A DNA stretch of 64,000 nt, taken from assembly GCA_945925985.1 (NCBI GenBank), contig CAMELV010000016.1:1-64000 (forward strand), given 5' to 3'. This document shows, in pieces, positions 35,912-44,474 of the stretch. The stretch is from Comamonas sp. lk (GTDB lineage: Bacteria > Pseudomonadota > Gammaproteobacteria > Burkholderiales > Burkholderiaceae_C). Every line of letters starts with the position of its first letter. Within the stretch, counting starts at the first letter, position 1. Both the position numbers and the translations under genes were made by a program. A model generated the notes under the pieces. The model made no database searches and was not told the origin of the DNA. It worked only from the letters and a program-made list of their open reading frames with translations.

Positions 35912-36898
35912 ATGAGCTTATCTCTGTCGATCCGTTTGCGCGGACTCACTCTAAAGCTGCTGCTGTTGAGCGGCATGGCCTTGGCTGGGGTGGCCTTTGC
36001 ACAGGGCAATCCCATCAAGGTGCTGGTCGGCTTCCCACCCGGAGGTGGTACCGACGCCATTGCCCGCGTTCTCGCTGAGAGGCTCAAGGACCAGCTGGGC
36101 GTACCAGTGATCGTGGAGAACAGGGCCGGTGCCGGCGGGCAACTCGCCGCCCAGGCCCTCAAGGCCGCTGCGCCTGACGGTAACACCCTGTTCTTGACGC
36201 ATGACCACTCGGTCTCCATCCTGCCGCTGGTCATGAAGAACCCAGGCTTTGACCCAGCCAAAGATTTTGTGGCGGTGGCCGGCTTTGCCACCTTTGTCAA
36301 CGCGCTGGCGGTGTCGGGCGGCACCCCGGCCAAGTCGGTCAACGACTATGTGGCCTGGGTGCGCAGCCAGGGCGCCGGCAAGGGCACGGTGGGTGTGCCG
36401 GCACCGGCCTCAGTGCCGGAGTTTCTGGTGAAGGTGGTGGGCCAGAAATATTCGCTGGACCTGCAGGCGGCACCCTACCGGGGCAGCGCCCCGATGATGG
36501 CCGACATGCTGGGCAACCAGATTGCCTCCGGTGTGGCGTCCATCCCCGACTTCATAGAAAACCACAAGGCCGGCAAGATCCGTGTGGTGGCCGTGATGGG
36601 CGGTGCGCGCCAGGCCGTGATGCCGGATGTGCCGACTTTTGCCGAACTGGGGTTGGCCGGTTTCGAGGATATTCCTTACTACGGCTACTTTGCCCCGGCC
36701 GGCACCCCGAAGGCCGTGATCGACCGATTCTCCGAAGCCCTGGCCAAGGTGCTGACCCAGCCCGATGTGCGCAGCCAGCTCACCGCCATGGGCTTGGCCG
36801 TGGGCCACATGCCACCCGAGCAACTCGCCAGCCGCGAACGCGCCTACGCCCAGACCTGGGCGCGGGTGATCAAGGCCAGCGGGTTTCAAGCCCAATAG
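35912..36898 (+). CDS. Bug-family tripartite tricarboxylate transporter receptor (TctC-like)
   Basis: This 328-residue periplasmic binding protein has a signal peptide ending near AFA-QGN (about residue 30). The Bug-family core follows: IKVLVGFPPGGGTDAIARVL and NRAGAGGQLAA. AAAGGAG precedes the ATG at 35912. It has no permease genes beside it and must share a TctAB pair, possibly the one at 28.4-30.4 kb. It ends seven bases from the convergent operon's last gene, also a Bug receptor. Confidence 0.9.
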   Translation: MSLSLSIRLRGLTLKLLLLSGMALAGVAFAQGNPIKVLVGFPPGGGTDAIARVLAERLKDQLGVPVIVENRAGAGGQLAAQALKAAAPDGNTLFLTHDHSVSILPLVMKNPGFDPAKDFVAVAGFATFVNALAVSGGTPAKSVNDYVAWVRSQGAGKGTVGVPAPASVPEFLVKVVGQKYSLDLQAAPYRGSAPMMADMLGNQIASGVASIPDFIENHKAGKIRVVAVMGGARQAVMPDVPTFAELGLAGFEDIPYYGYFAPAGTPKAVIDRFSEALAKVLTQPDVRSQLTAMGLAVGHMPPEQLASRERAYAQTWARVIKASGFQAQ

Positions 36899-36904
36899 GG
36901 CACG

Positions 36905-37864
36905 TCAATCCAGGGTGATCTTGGCGTAGGCTGCCACGCGCTTCCACTTGGTGGCGTCGCCGGTCATGAAGGTTGTCATCGCCTTGCTGTCGAGGTAGGC
37001 CGGCTCGGCCCCCTGGCGCTGCATGGCGGTGGCGATCTCGGGCACCTTGCTCACCCTCTCCAGCGCCTGCTCCAGGCGGGTGAGCACGGCGGGCGGCAGA
37101 CCGGCCGGTGCGGCAAAGCCGAACCAGGCGCTGACATCAAACTCGGGCACGCCGGCTTCAGCCAGCGTCGGCACATCGGGTAGTGCCTTGCTGCGCTGGG
37201 TGGTGGTGACCGCCAGCGCGCGCACCGTGCCCGCCTGGATCTGGCCGATGGCCGAGGGCAGGTTGTCAAACATCATGTCCACCTCGCCAGCCAGTACCGC
37301 AGTGATGCCAGCGGCGGCGCCGCGGTAGGGAATGTGCGTGATGAAAGTGCCGGTGCTGCTCTTGAACAGCTCGGCGCTGAGGTGCAGCGAGGTGCCGTTG
37401 CCGTTCGAGGCGTAATTCAGGCGCCCGGGCTGCGCCCGCGCCTTGTCAATGAGTTGCGTGACGCTGCTGGTGCCGCCCGCCTTCACGATCAGCACATTGG
37501 GCACGCGGCCTAGCAGCGCAATCGGGGCGATCTGTTCCGGCTTGTAGGGCAGGGCGCTGTAGAGCGCGGGGCTGATGGTCAAAGGCGGTGAGGCCATCAG
37601 CAGGGTGTGGCCGTCTGCCGCGGCACGGGCGGCTTCGGCAGCGCCGACATTGCCGCCGGCCCCCGGCTTGTTGTCAATAACCACCGGCTGGCCCAGCTCC
37701 TGCGACAAGCGTGGCGCCAGCAGGCGCGCCATGTTGTCGATCAGGCCACCGGGCGGGTAGGGCACGACCAGCCGGATAGGCTTGGCTGGCCAGGTTTGCG
37801 CCAGGGCGCCACTGCTCAGGCAGAACAGGGCCAGGGTCGAGAGCAACAGGGCGCGTTTGTTCAT
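36905..37864 (-). CDS. Bug-family tripartite tricarboxylate transporter receptor (TctC-like)
   Basis: This 319-residue protein has a signal peptide ending near ALA-QTW (about residue 22) and the core IRLVVPYPPGGLIDNMAR plus NKPGAGGNVGA. I chose the ATG at 37864; an upstream in-frame stretch reads as non-coding. It is last in the minus-strand operon after a 127-bp gap from the DmdA-like gene, so it may also have its own promoter. It differs clearly from the receptor at 39140-40138, suggesting two related ligands. Confidence 0.9.
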   Translation of the reverse strand: MNKRALLLSTLALFCLSSGALAQTWPAKPIRLVVPYPPGGLIDNMARLLAPRLSQELGQPVVIDNKPGAGGNVGAAEAARAAADGHTLLMASPPLTISPALYSALPYKPEQIAPIALLGRVPNVLIVKAGGTSSVTQLIDKARAQPGRLNYASNGNGTSLHLSAELFKSSTGTFITHIPYRGAAAGITAVLAGEVDMMFDNLPSAIGQIQAGTVRALAVTTTQRSKALPDVPTLAEAGVPEFDVSAWFGFAAPAGLPPAVLTRLEQALERVSKVPEIATAMQRQGAEPAYLDSKAMTTFMTGDATKWKRVAAYAKITLD

Positions 37865-37991
37865 GGGGGTCCATTGGGAAGGGGTGACTGGGGTCGGGAT
37901 TGTTGCATGCTCGGCTCGGCTGTCGCTGCAGCCAAGCCCATCGGTGCCCAAGAAACCTAGCGCCCTGCCGCTGCCGGCGGGCTAAGGCACT

Positions 37992-39107
37992 TCAGGCAAA
38001 GGGCAGGGCACAGACCTCGCCGTGCCGAATCACGCCGTCGGCGCAGTGCACGCTCACCGCTTGCCCTGGCGCCCAGTGGCTGCGCGCGATCATGGACAAG
38101 CCGGCGTTGCGCTTGAGGCGCGGCGACCACATGGCCGAGGTGATCTGCCCGACCTGTTGGTCACCAACCATCACTGGCCAGGGCTTGCCGCAGGCGGGCC
38201 CCGGGCCGCCGTCAAACATCACGCCGCGTATCTCGCGCTCGTGCCCCTGTTCGGCAATGCGCTGCAAGGCCTTCAGCCCCAGAAAATCAACTGTGCCGTC
38301 CAGCGTGCAGAGTTTGCCCATGCCACATTCCAGCGGGTTGTTCTCCAGCGTGAACTCGTTGCCATAGGACAGCAGGCCGCCCTCGATGCGCTCGATCAGG
38401 TTCGGGCAGCCGGGCGTGATGTTGAAGGCCTGCCCGGCCTCCCAGACCAGGTCCCACAGGGCAGAGCCCAGCCGGCTGTCGTTCAGGTAAATCTCGAAGC
38501 CGCCCTGCTTGGAGTAGCCACCGCGCTGCACCAGCTGGCGGGTACCCTTGAAGTCGACGTAATCGAAGTTGAAGAAGCGGATGCTGCGCACCGCTTCGCC
38601 AAATACCTTGGCCATCAGGTCCTCGGCCTTGGGGCCTTGCACCGCGAGGATGGAGATATCCGGCTCTATCACCGATACGTCCAGCCTGGCACCTAGCGCC
38701 AGGCCCTTGGCCAACAACAGCACGTCGGAGTCGGCGATGGACAACCAGAACTTGTCTTCCGCCAGTTTGAGCAAAACCGGGTCGTTGACCATGCCGCCTT
38801 TGTCGTCAACCAGTGGCACGTACATGCACTGTCCCACCCGGGCCCGGCTGATGTTGCGCGGCGTCATCCACTGGACTAAGCGGGCCGCATCTGGGCCGGT
38901 GACCTGCACCTGGCGCTGGCAGGACACGTCCCACAACTGCACATGCTCCCGCAGGTGCCAGTAATCCTGCTCCACCGTCGGCTGGAAAGCCTTGGGCAGC
39001 AGCATGTGGTTGACCACGGAAAACCCGCGCACGCCATGTTGCTCGACGCGGTCGGTGTAGGGCGTGCGCCGGATGCGACGCGACATGTTGAGGCCGGATG
39101 TAGACAT
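37992..39107 (-). CDS. GcvT-fold methyltransferase, DmdA-like
   Basis: The 371-residue protein belongs to the aminomethyltransferase (GcvT) superfamily, which uses tetrahydrofolate as acceptor of one-carbon units. Its start (MSRRIRRTPY, then NHMLLPKAF) and the segments LREHVQLWDVS and GPDAARLVQWMTPRN resemble dimethylsulfoniopropionate demethylase DmdA and its soil relatives. The true methyl donor is not certain; DMSP and betaine-like compounds are possibilities. It sits between two Bug receptor genes, in an operon with a TPP enzyme and an alpha-hydroxy-acid oxidase. Confidence 0.82.
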   Translation of the reverse strand: MSTSGLNMSRRIRRTPYTDRVEQHGVRGFSVVNHMLLPKAFQPTVEQDYWHLREHVQLWDVSCQRQVQVTGPDAARLVQWMTPRNISRARVGQCMYVPLVDDKGGMVNDPVLLKLAEDKFWLSIADSDVLLLAKGLALGARLDVSVIEPDISILAVQGPKAEDLMAKVFGEAVRSIRFFNFDYVDFKGTRQLVQRGGYSKQGGFEIYLNDSRLGSALWDLVWEAGQAFNITPGCPNLIERIEGGLLSYGNEFTLENNPLECGMGKLCTLDGTVDFLGLKALQRIAEQGHEREIRGVMFDGGPGPACGKPWPVMVGDQQVGQITSAMWSPRLKRNAGLSMIARSHWAPGQAVSVHCADGVIRHGEVCALPFA

Positions 39108-39139
39108 GTTTAATTCCTGTGGGTAGGGTTGTGTTTCGT

Positions 39140-40138
39140 TTAGTCGAGCTTCAGGCCGACCGAGCGAATGACTTCGGCCCAGCGTGAGGCTTCTGTCCGG
39201 ACATAGGTGGCGGATTGTTCGGGTGAAATCGGTTCGGCCAAGCCGCCACTGCCAATGGTCCAGGCTTGGTAGTCGGTCATCATGATGATCTTGCGGACCT
39301 CCTCAGCCAGGCGGTCCCGCACAGCAACGGGTAGGCCTGCTGGTGCCACCAGCGCTAACCAGCCCTCGGTGACCATTCCCGGAAAGCCGGCCTCTACGAT
39401 GCTGGGCACATTGGGTAATGAAGGGTGGCGTTGGGCACTGGTAATCGCCAATGGCCGCAGTTGGCCAGAGCGCACAAAAGCCATGCTCGCAGTGACATTT
39501 TCGACCAGCACAGCCGCATGTTTACCCAAGACCAAGGTGGCGGCAGCACCGGTGCCACGGTTGGGTATGTGCGACATTTTTGCCTTGGTGGTTCGTGCAA
39601 ACTGTTCGCCTACCAAATGCATGATCGAGCCTGTCCCGGCAGAGGCGAAGTCCAGGCCGGTCGCTTGGGCTTGGGATTGCTGGACCAGGTCTTTCAGGCT
39701 GGTGATCGGTGACGCCGGATCGACCATGAACAGCATGGGCCCGCGGTACACAATGGCCAGCGTGGTGAAGCCGTTCTGCGCGTCGTAGGGTAACTTGCTG
39801 TAAAGCGTCGGGTTGAGGGCCAATTGACCGATACCCCCAATGCCTATGGTGTACCCATCGGCCGCAGACGATGCCAGAGCGGCCATGCCGATACTGCCAC
39901 TGGCCCCGGGCCGGTTGTCGACCACCACCGACTGCCCGAGCGCGCGGCTGAGGCGCTCGCTGATCATTCGTCCAACCAGGTCCGCGGAATTGCCCGGCGG
40001 TTGTGCCACGATCATCTTGACGGTTCTGTTTGGGTAGTTGTCCTGCGCGGCAACGCCGCCCGCCATGGCAAAAACCATGGTGAGCGCCATGGCCAAGCTG
40101 GTCAGGACGCGGGCTGTAATCGAAGATGGATGTGACAT
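39140..40138 (-). CDS. Bug-family tripartite tricarboxylate transporter receptor (TctC-like)
   Basis: This 332-residue protein has a longer N-terminal leader with a signal peptide ending near VAA-QDN (about residue 32). The core VKMIVAQPPGNSADLVGRMI and NRPGASGSIGM follow. It is 39 bases after the hydroxyisourate-hydrolase-like gene and 32 bases before the DmdA-like gene, so it belongs to the operon. It probably captures the acid that the operon's enzymes consume. Confidence 0.9.
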   Translation of the reverse strand: MSHPSSITARVLTSLAMALTMVFAMAGGVAAQDNYPNRTVKMIVAQPPGNSADLVGRMISERLSRALGQSVVVDNRPGASGSIGMAALASSAADGYTIGIGGIGQLALNPTLYSKLPYDAQNGFTTLAIVYRGPMLFMVDPASPITSLKDLVQQSQAQATGLDFASAGTGSIMHLVGEQFARTTKAKMSHIPNRGTGAAATLVLGKHAAVLVENVTASMAFVRSGQLRPLAITSAQRHPSLPNVPSIVEAGFPGMVTEGWLALVAPAGLPVAVRDRLAEEVRKIIMMTDYQAWTIGSGGLAEPISPEQSATYVRTEASRWAEVIRSVGLKLD

Positions 40139-40177
40139 GTCGGGTTTCCTTTTTGAACGAGTGGGCTTTGGAATGGG

Positions 40178-40534
40178 TCAGCTGGACAGCCAGACGCTGT
40201 AGCCGTTGGGCGCCATGACCAGTGGCATGTGGTAGGCCGCCTCGGGGTCTGGCATGCAGAAGCGGATCACCACCTCTTTCTGGATGCGCAGCCCGGTGAG
40301 CGGCAGGCCGCGCGTGGCGAAATAGGCCCCGGTCTGGAACACCAGCTCGTAGCCGGCTGTGCTGTCGACCTCTGCCGGAGCGATGCGCTGGCTCAGCCTG
40401 CCGCCGGCGTCGGTAGCGGCCTCAAAAACCGTCAAGCGTGTACCGTCGGGTGTGACACGAATCAAAGACACGCCGACCTGCCCGGCATGGGTGCCGTCGA
40501 CCGAATTCAGGGTATGGGTGGTTAGCGTGGCCAT
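40178..40534 (-). CDS. Hydroxyisourate hydrolase-like (transthyretin-related) protein
   Basis: The 118-residue protein has the fold of 5-hydroxyisourate hydrolase. LTTHTLNSVDGT at the start supplies the first histidine, TDAGGR the arginine region and AAYHMPLVMAP the later histidine. The C-terminal Tyr-Arg-Gly-Ser tetrapeptide that marks true HIU hydrolases is replaced by WLSS, so urate-pathway activity is doubtful. It begins eight bases after the TPP-enzyme stop and is co-transcribed. A cyclic-amide or lactone ring-opening role is a guess. Confidence 0.78.
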   Translation of the reverse strand: MATLTTHTLNSVDGTHAGQVGVSLIRVTPDGTRLTVFEAATDAGGRLSQRIAPAEVDSTAGYELVFQTGAYFATRGLPLTGLRIQKEVVIRFCMPDPEAAYHMPLVMAPNGYSVWLSS

Positions 40535-40542
40535 GGCATCTC

Positions 40543-42294
40543 CTATTCGATCGAGGCTTTGTCGCGCTTGCTGGTGGTGGCCAGCACAATGGGGCTGATC
40601 ACGCCCTTGGCCTTGACGTTGACGCAAGCGGTCTTGCCGCTGGCGATGGCGCGCCGAATCGCCGGCCCCAGTTGTTCGCGATGCTCCACCAGTTCGCCAT
40701 GGCCGCCCATGCCCTCGAACAGGGTGTGGAACGGGATGTCGCGGAAGTCGGTGGCAAAGTGTTTGCCGTTGGCAAACAGGCGTTCCTGCTGTTGCGAGAT
40801 GCAGTCCAGCCCGCCGTTGTTGTCAATCACCACCACGATGGGCAAGGCCTCCTGAAAGGCCGCCTCCACGGACAGTCCACCCGACAAAAAGGCGCCGTCG
40901 CCGCTGATCAGCACCACAGTGGCATCGGGGTGGGTGTTTTTGGCGGCCACCGCCAGAGACACGCCGACCCCCAGCAGGCTGAAGCTGCCCGGGTGCAGGA
41001 TGCCGGCCAGTTGCTGCCCGTGCCAGCCCGCCAGGTTGACGGCGATCTCAGACCAGAAGTGGGTGTTGCCGCCGTCGAACACCAGCCAGTCCTGGGGGCC
41101 CATCTCGGCCTGTACATCCAGCGACAACTGCAGCGGGTGGATTTTTCCGCCGTTCAAGGCGGTGGCGTCTGTGTCCTGCTTCAGGTCGCCCAGAGTCTTT
41201 GCGACCCATTCGCTGCGCCACTGGCGGTTGGTGTCAAACCAGTCGCGCTGGAGCGTCCAGCCCCCATTGCCCTTGAGCGCCAGCAGTGCGTCCAGAAAGG
41301 CGCCCGGGTCGCTCAGCAGCACATGGTCGGCCGATCGGTTCATCTGGATTTCTTCGTCCGAGCCATTCACGCACACCAGTTGCAACGAGTCCGGAAACAG
41401 CGGCGCGTTGCCGAAGTTCATCTGGTTGTCTAGGCGCCCGCCGATCATGATGACCAGGTCACAGGCCTCCAGGGCCTGGCGCGAGGGCTGGTACTGGTGA
41501 ATGTCCGCCAGGCCCATGTAGGCTTCGCAGTGCTCGCCCAGCAGTTTCTGGTGGTAGGGTATGTTGAAGATCGGGATGTGCAGGGCCGTGCCGGTGACTT
41601 CGAGCTTTGGCGCGCTGCCGGACCACCAGACACCATGGCCGCCAATCAGGATGGGGCGTTTGGCCGAGGCGATCAGGGCCAGCAGAGGCGCCAGCGCAGA
41701 GGGATCTGGCCAGGCGCGGGGTGGTGGCGTCGCGCTGCGCAGGTAAGGCCGTTCCTCGCGTCCGGCGTCGGCCGGGAATGACGAGAACATGATGTCCACC
41801 GGCAAGCTCAGGTGCACTGGGCCGGGGTAGCCGCTGGTGGCGATTTTCCAGGCTCGGTCCACGCACTCACTGATGCGGGTGCCGTCGGTGATGCTGATGC
41901 TGTGCTTGGTCAGCGGCGCAGCAATCGCCACGTCGTCAATCTCTTTGAAGCCGCCCGCACCGCGCCGCTTGAGCGTGCTGGACCCGGTGACGAAGATCAC
42001 CGGTGAGCGCTCGCCCCAGGCTTCCATCATCGCGGGCACCGCGTTGGCAAAGCCCTCCGGCCCCACCAAGCAGACCGCCGGTTGACGGGTGATGCGGGTG
42101 TGCGCGTCGGCCAGGTGACCGGCCACCTGCTCGTGGGGGCAGTTGATGACCCGCGTGCCGCAGTCCATGAAGCCTTCCAGCGCCGGGTTGCAAAAGCCGC
42201 CGGCCAGGGTGAACACGTGCTCAACGCCTTTCTCGACCAAGGCTCGGGCCAGAAGGGCGCCGCCACGCAGTTTGGGGGTTGTTGTCTCGTTCAT
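40543..42294 (-). CDS. Thiamine-pyrophosphate enzyme of the acetolactate synthase / oxalyl-CoA decarboxylase superfamily
   Basis: The 583-residue protein has the three-domain POX layout. The N-terminal domain carries the catalytic Glu55 in CPHEQ, and the C-terminal domain has the cofactor motif GDG at 465-467 followed by NN at 492-493. These enzymes cleave or join 2-oxo or 2-hydroxyacyl substrates. The sequence does not settle whether it is a decarboxylase, lyase or ligase. It lies 19 bases after an alpha-hydroxy-acid oxidase, whose 2-oxo-acid product would be a natural substrate. Confidence 0.87.
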   Translation of the reverse strand: MNETTTPKLRGGALLARALVEKGVEHVFTLAGGFCNPALEGFMDCGTRVINCPHEQVAGHLADAHTRITRQPAVCLVGPEGFANAVPAMMEAWGERSPVIFVTGSSTLKRRGAGGFKEIDDVAIAAPLTKHSISITDGTRISECVDRAWKIATSGYPGPVHLSLPVDIMFSSFPADAGREERPYLRSATPPPRAWPDPSALAPLLALIASAKRPILIGGHGVWWSGSAPKLEVTGTALHIPIFNIPYHQKLLGEHCEAYMGLADIHQYQPSRQALEACDLVIMIGGRLDNQMNFGNAPLFPDSLQLVCVNGSDEEIQMNRSADHVLLSDPGAFLDALLALKGNGGWTLQRDWFDTNRQWRSEWVAKTLGDLKQDTDATALNGGKIHPLQLSLDVQAEMGPQDWLVFDGGNTHFWSEIAVNLAGWHGQQLAGILHPGSFSLLGVGVSLAVAAKNTHPDATVVLISGDGAFLSGGLSVEAAFQEALPIVVVIDNNGGLDCISQQQERLFANGKHFATDFRDIPFHTLFEGMGGHGELVEHREQLGPAIRRAIASGKTACVNVKAKGVISPIVLATTSKRDKASIE

Positions 42295-42313
42295 GGTATC
42301 TCCGTTGATGGGT

Positions 42314-43450
42314 TCAAAAATCGTTTGGTAGCAGATGGCTGGCGCGGATGTCAGCCACGTCGGCCAGGCCCAACTGAGCCATGGCCACGCCCAGTTCAGT
42401 CACCAGGGCATCGAGCAGGCTGGCCAGGCCACGCGCGCCGTCTGCGCCCAGCGCGTACAGCAGGGGGCGGCCCAGCATCACCAGGTCTGCGCCGCAGGCC
42501 AGGGCTTTGAGGATGTCTTCGCCCGACCGCACGCCGCTGTCAAAGACCAGTGGAAAGTCGGGACCCACGGCCGCGCGCACCCTGGCCAGCGCTGTGATGG
42601 CCGGTGGTGCGCTGTCCAACTGGCGCCCACCATGGTTGGAGACATAGATGGCGTCGGCGCCTGCGGCCTGGATGCGCTGCGCGTCATCGGGCGACAGCAC
42701 ACCCTTAACAATGAGTTGGCCATCCCAGCGCCGCCGTAGCTCGTCCAGAAAAGCCCAGTTGGCGCCGGCGCGGCTAGCGTGGCGGTCAAAGCCCTTGCCG
42801 CCGGGGGCGTTGTCGAAATTGGCCGGACGCGGCATGCCGTGAAACAGACTGGCGAGCGACCAATGCGGATGCAGCGCGAAATCCATGAATTGGCGCGGTC
42901 CGATGTGAAACGGCATGGTGAAGCCATTGCGCACGTCGCGGGGCCGGGGTGCTACTCGGGGCACATCGACCGTCAGGATCAGCACTTGATAGCCAGCGGC
43001 TTTCGCGCGGTCGACCAAGCCCCAGGCGGCCTCCAGCGTGCCTGTCACATAAAGTTGAAACCAGGCCAAGGCGCCCGCCTGCTTGGCCATGGCCTCGAGC
43101 GTGCTCGACGCGGCGGTGGAAACACCATGGGGCATGCCGCGTCGCACGGCCTCAGCAGCCAGCAACTGGTCGGCGCCGGGCCAAGCCAGGTTGCACATGC
43201 CCATGGGTGCGATGCCGAAAGGCAGCGCAAGGGTCTGGCCCAAAAACGTCTGGCCCAGGCTGCATTGTTCAGATGGCGCCAGCACGCGCGGCATCAGTTG
43301 CCGGGCGCCCAGCGCATCCAGGTTGCGCGCGGCTGCGCGCTCTTTGCCGGCGGCACCATCAATGTAGTCAAACACCAGCCGTGGCAGGCGTCGGCGGGCC
43401 AGTGCGCGCGCCTCGTCGCTGGTGTGGATTGGCGCTTGGCCTATGGACAT
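42314..43450 (-). CDS. FMN-dependent alpha-hydroxy-acid oxidase/dehydrogenase (LldD/MdlB family)
   Basis: This 378-residue FMN TIM-barrel enzyme oxidises an (S)-2-hydroxy acid such as lactate, glycolate or mandelate to the 2-oxo acid. YVSNHGGRQLD contains the catalytic histidine and substrate arginine, and VFDYIDGAAG near the start is typical. I chose the ATG at 43450, with AAGG just upstream; the longer frame would run into the divergent LysR promoter. It is the first gene of the minus operon. Confidence 0.88.
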   Translation of the reverse strand: MSIGQAPIHTSDEARALARRRLPRLVFDYIDGAAGKERAAARNLDALGARQLMPRVLAPSEQCSLGQTFLGQTLALPFGIAPMGMCNLAWPGADQLLAAEAVRRGMPHGVSTAASSTLEAMAKQAGALAWFQLYVTGTLEAAWGLVDRAKAAGYQVLILTVDVPRVAPRPRDVRNGFTMPFHIGPRQFMDFALHPHWSLASLFHGMPRPANFDNAPGGKGFDRHASRAGANWAFLDELRRRWDGQLIVKGVLSPDDAQRIQAAGADAIYVSNHGGRQLDSAPPAITALARVRAAVGPDFPLVFDSGVRSGEDILKALACGADLVMLGRPLLYALGADGARGLASLLDALVTELGVAMAQLGLADVADIRASHLLPNDF

Positions 43451-43531
43451 GCCTTGATTAACCTGAAGTGATCTGTGAACGAGCTCAAGTGGGTCATTTT
43501 TCCCTATCCAAGAAGGCTCGACAAATGATGA

Positions 43532-43551
43532 ATTAAAGCGCATACCTTAAT
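43532..43551. promoter_or_regulatory. Candidate LysR-type binding site between the divergent units
   Basis: ATTAAAGCGCATACCTTAAT has ATTAA/TTAAT arms with a 10-bp centre and lies 29 bases before the LysR ATG, in the 130-bp divergent gap. Position and symmetry fit a LysR autoregulatory site; no motif match was computed. Confidence 0.35.
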
Positions 43552-43580
43552 ATTTATTTATCTGTACACTGCCGATCATC

Positions 43581-44474
43581 ATGAAAATCTCTCAGCAACG
43601 CCTGCCCCTGACCGCATTGCGCTCGTTCGAGGCGGCAGCCCGCTTGCTTAGTTTTAAGGCAGCGGCAGAAGAATTGCGCGTGACACCCACCAGCGTGAGC
43701 AACCAGATCCGGCAGTTGGAACTGGATTGGGGCTGCCTGCTGTTCGTCCGCAAGACCCGCAAGGTGTTCCTCACCGATGCGGGGCGCTCGCTGGCGCGGG
43801 TGATGAGCCGGGCCTTTGATGACATCCGGGCCGAGGTCGAGACCCACATTTCTTCCAATCGCAAGACCGTGACTCTGGCGGTAGGGCCCATTTTTGGCGC
43901 TCGCTGGCTGATTCCGCGTCTGAGCAAGTTTTACCGGCTGAACCCCAACATTGAGTTGGTGCTGCACCACAGCCCGCGCATCACCGATGTCGAGCAGTTG
44001 GTGGCCACCATCGCGGTGGATTGGGGCATCGGCGATTGGCAAGGGCTCAATGCCCATCGTCTGCTGGACGTCATTTACCGCCCGGTTCTGAGCCCGGCAC
44101 TGTTGGCTGAGCGCGGTGGGCTGACCAGCCCCGCTGACCTGGCTCGATACCCCATCATTCACCAGTGGGACCGCGAGGAGTGGAACGCCTGGCTTAAGCT
44201 GGTTGGCCAGCCCGATTTGCGCTTTGCGCGTGAAACCGTCACGCGTGATTCGAACCTGGCCCTGCAGGCCGCCATGGAGGGGCAGGGGGTTGTGATGGGA
44301 ACCTTCCCATTTGTGTCGGGCGAGGTCGCGGCGGGCCGCCTGGTCTGCCCGTTTGACACGGAGCTGCACCCGGCTCGCGGCTACTATTTGCTCAACCGGC
44401 CCGGTGCCCGGTCAGTGCCGGCGGTGAATGCGGTGTGCGCCTGGATCGAGGCTGAAGCAGCTTTGCCACTGTGA
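43581..44474 (+). CDS. LysR-family transcriptional regulator (GcvA-like)
   Basis: The 297-residue regulator has an N-terminal winged helix-turn-helix at about 8-66 (ALRSFEAAARLLSFKAAAEE, then TPTSVSNQIRQLE) and a C-terminal effector domain. The LPLTALRSFEAAAR opening is typical of the GcvA group. It is divergent from the alpha-hydroxy-acid oxidase operon, which is its likely target. Its last 91 bases overlap, in antisense, the end of the convergent S51-family gene. Confidence 0.9.
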   Translation: MKISQQRLPLTALRSFEAAARLLSFKAAAEELRVTPTSVSNQIRQLELDWGCLLFVRKTRKVFLTDAGRSLARVMSRAFDDIRAEVETHISSNRKTVTLAVGPIFGARWLIPRLSKFYRLNPNIELVLHHSPRITDVEQLVATIAVDWGIGDWQGLNAHRLLDVIYRPVLSPALLAERGGLTSPADLARYPIIHQWDREEWNAWLKLVGQPDLRFARETVTRDSNLALQAAMEGQGVVMGTFPFVSGEVAAGRLVCPFDTELHPARGYYLLNRPGARSVPAVNAVCAWIEAEAALPL

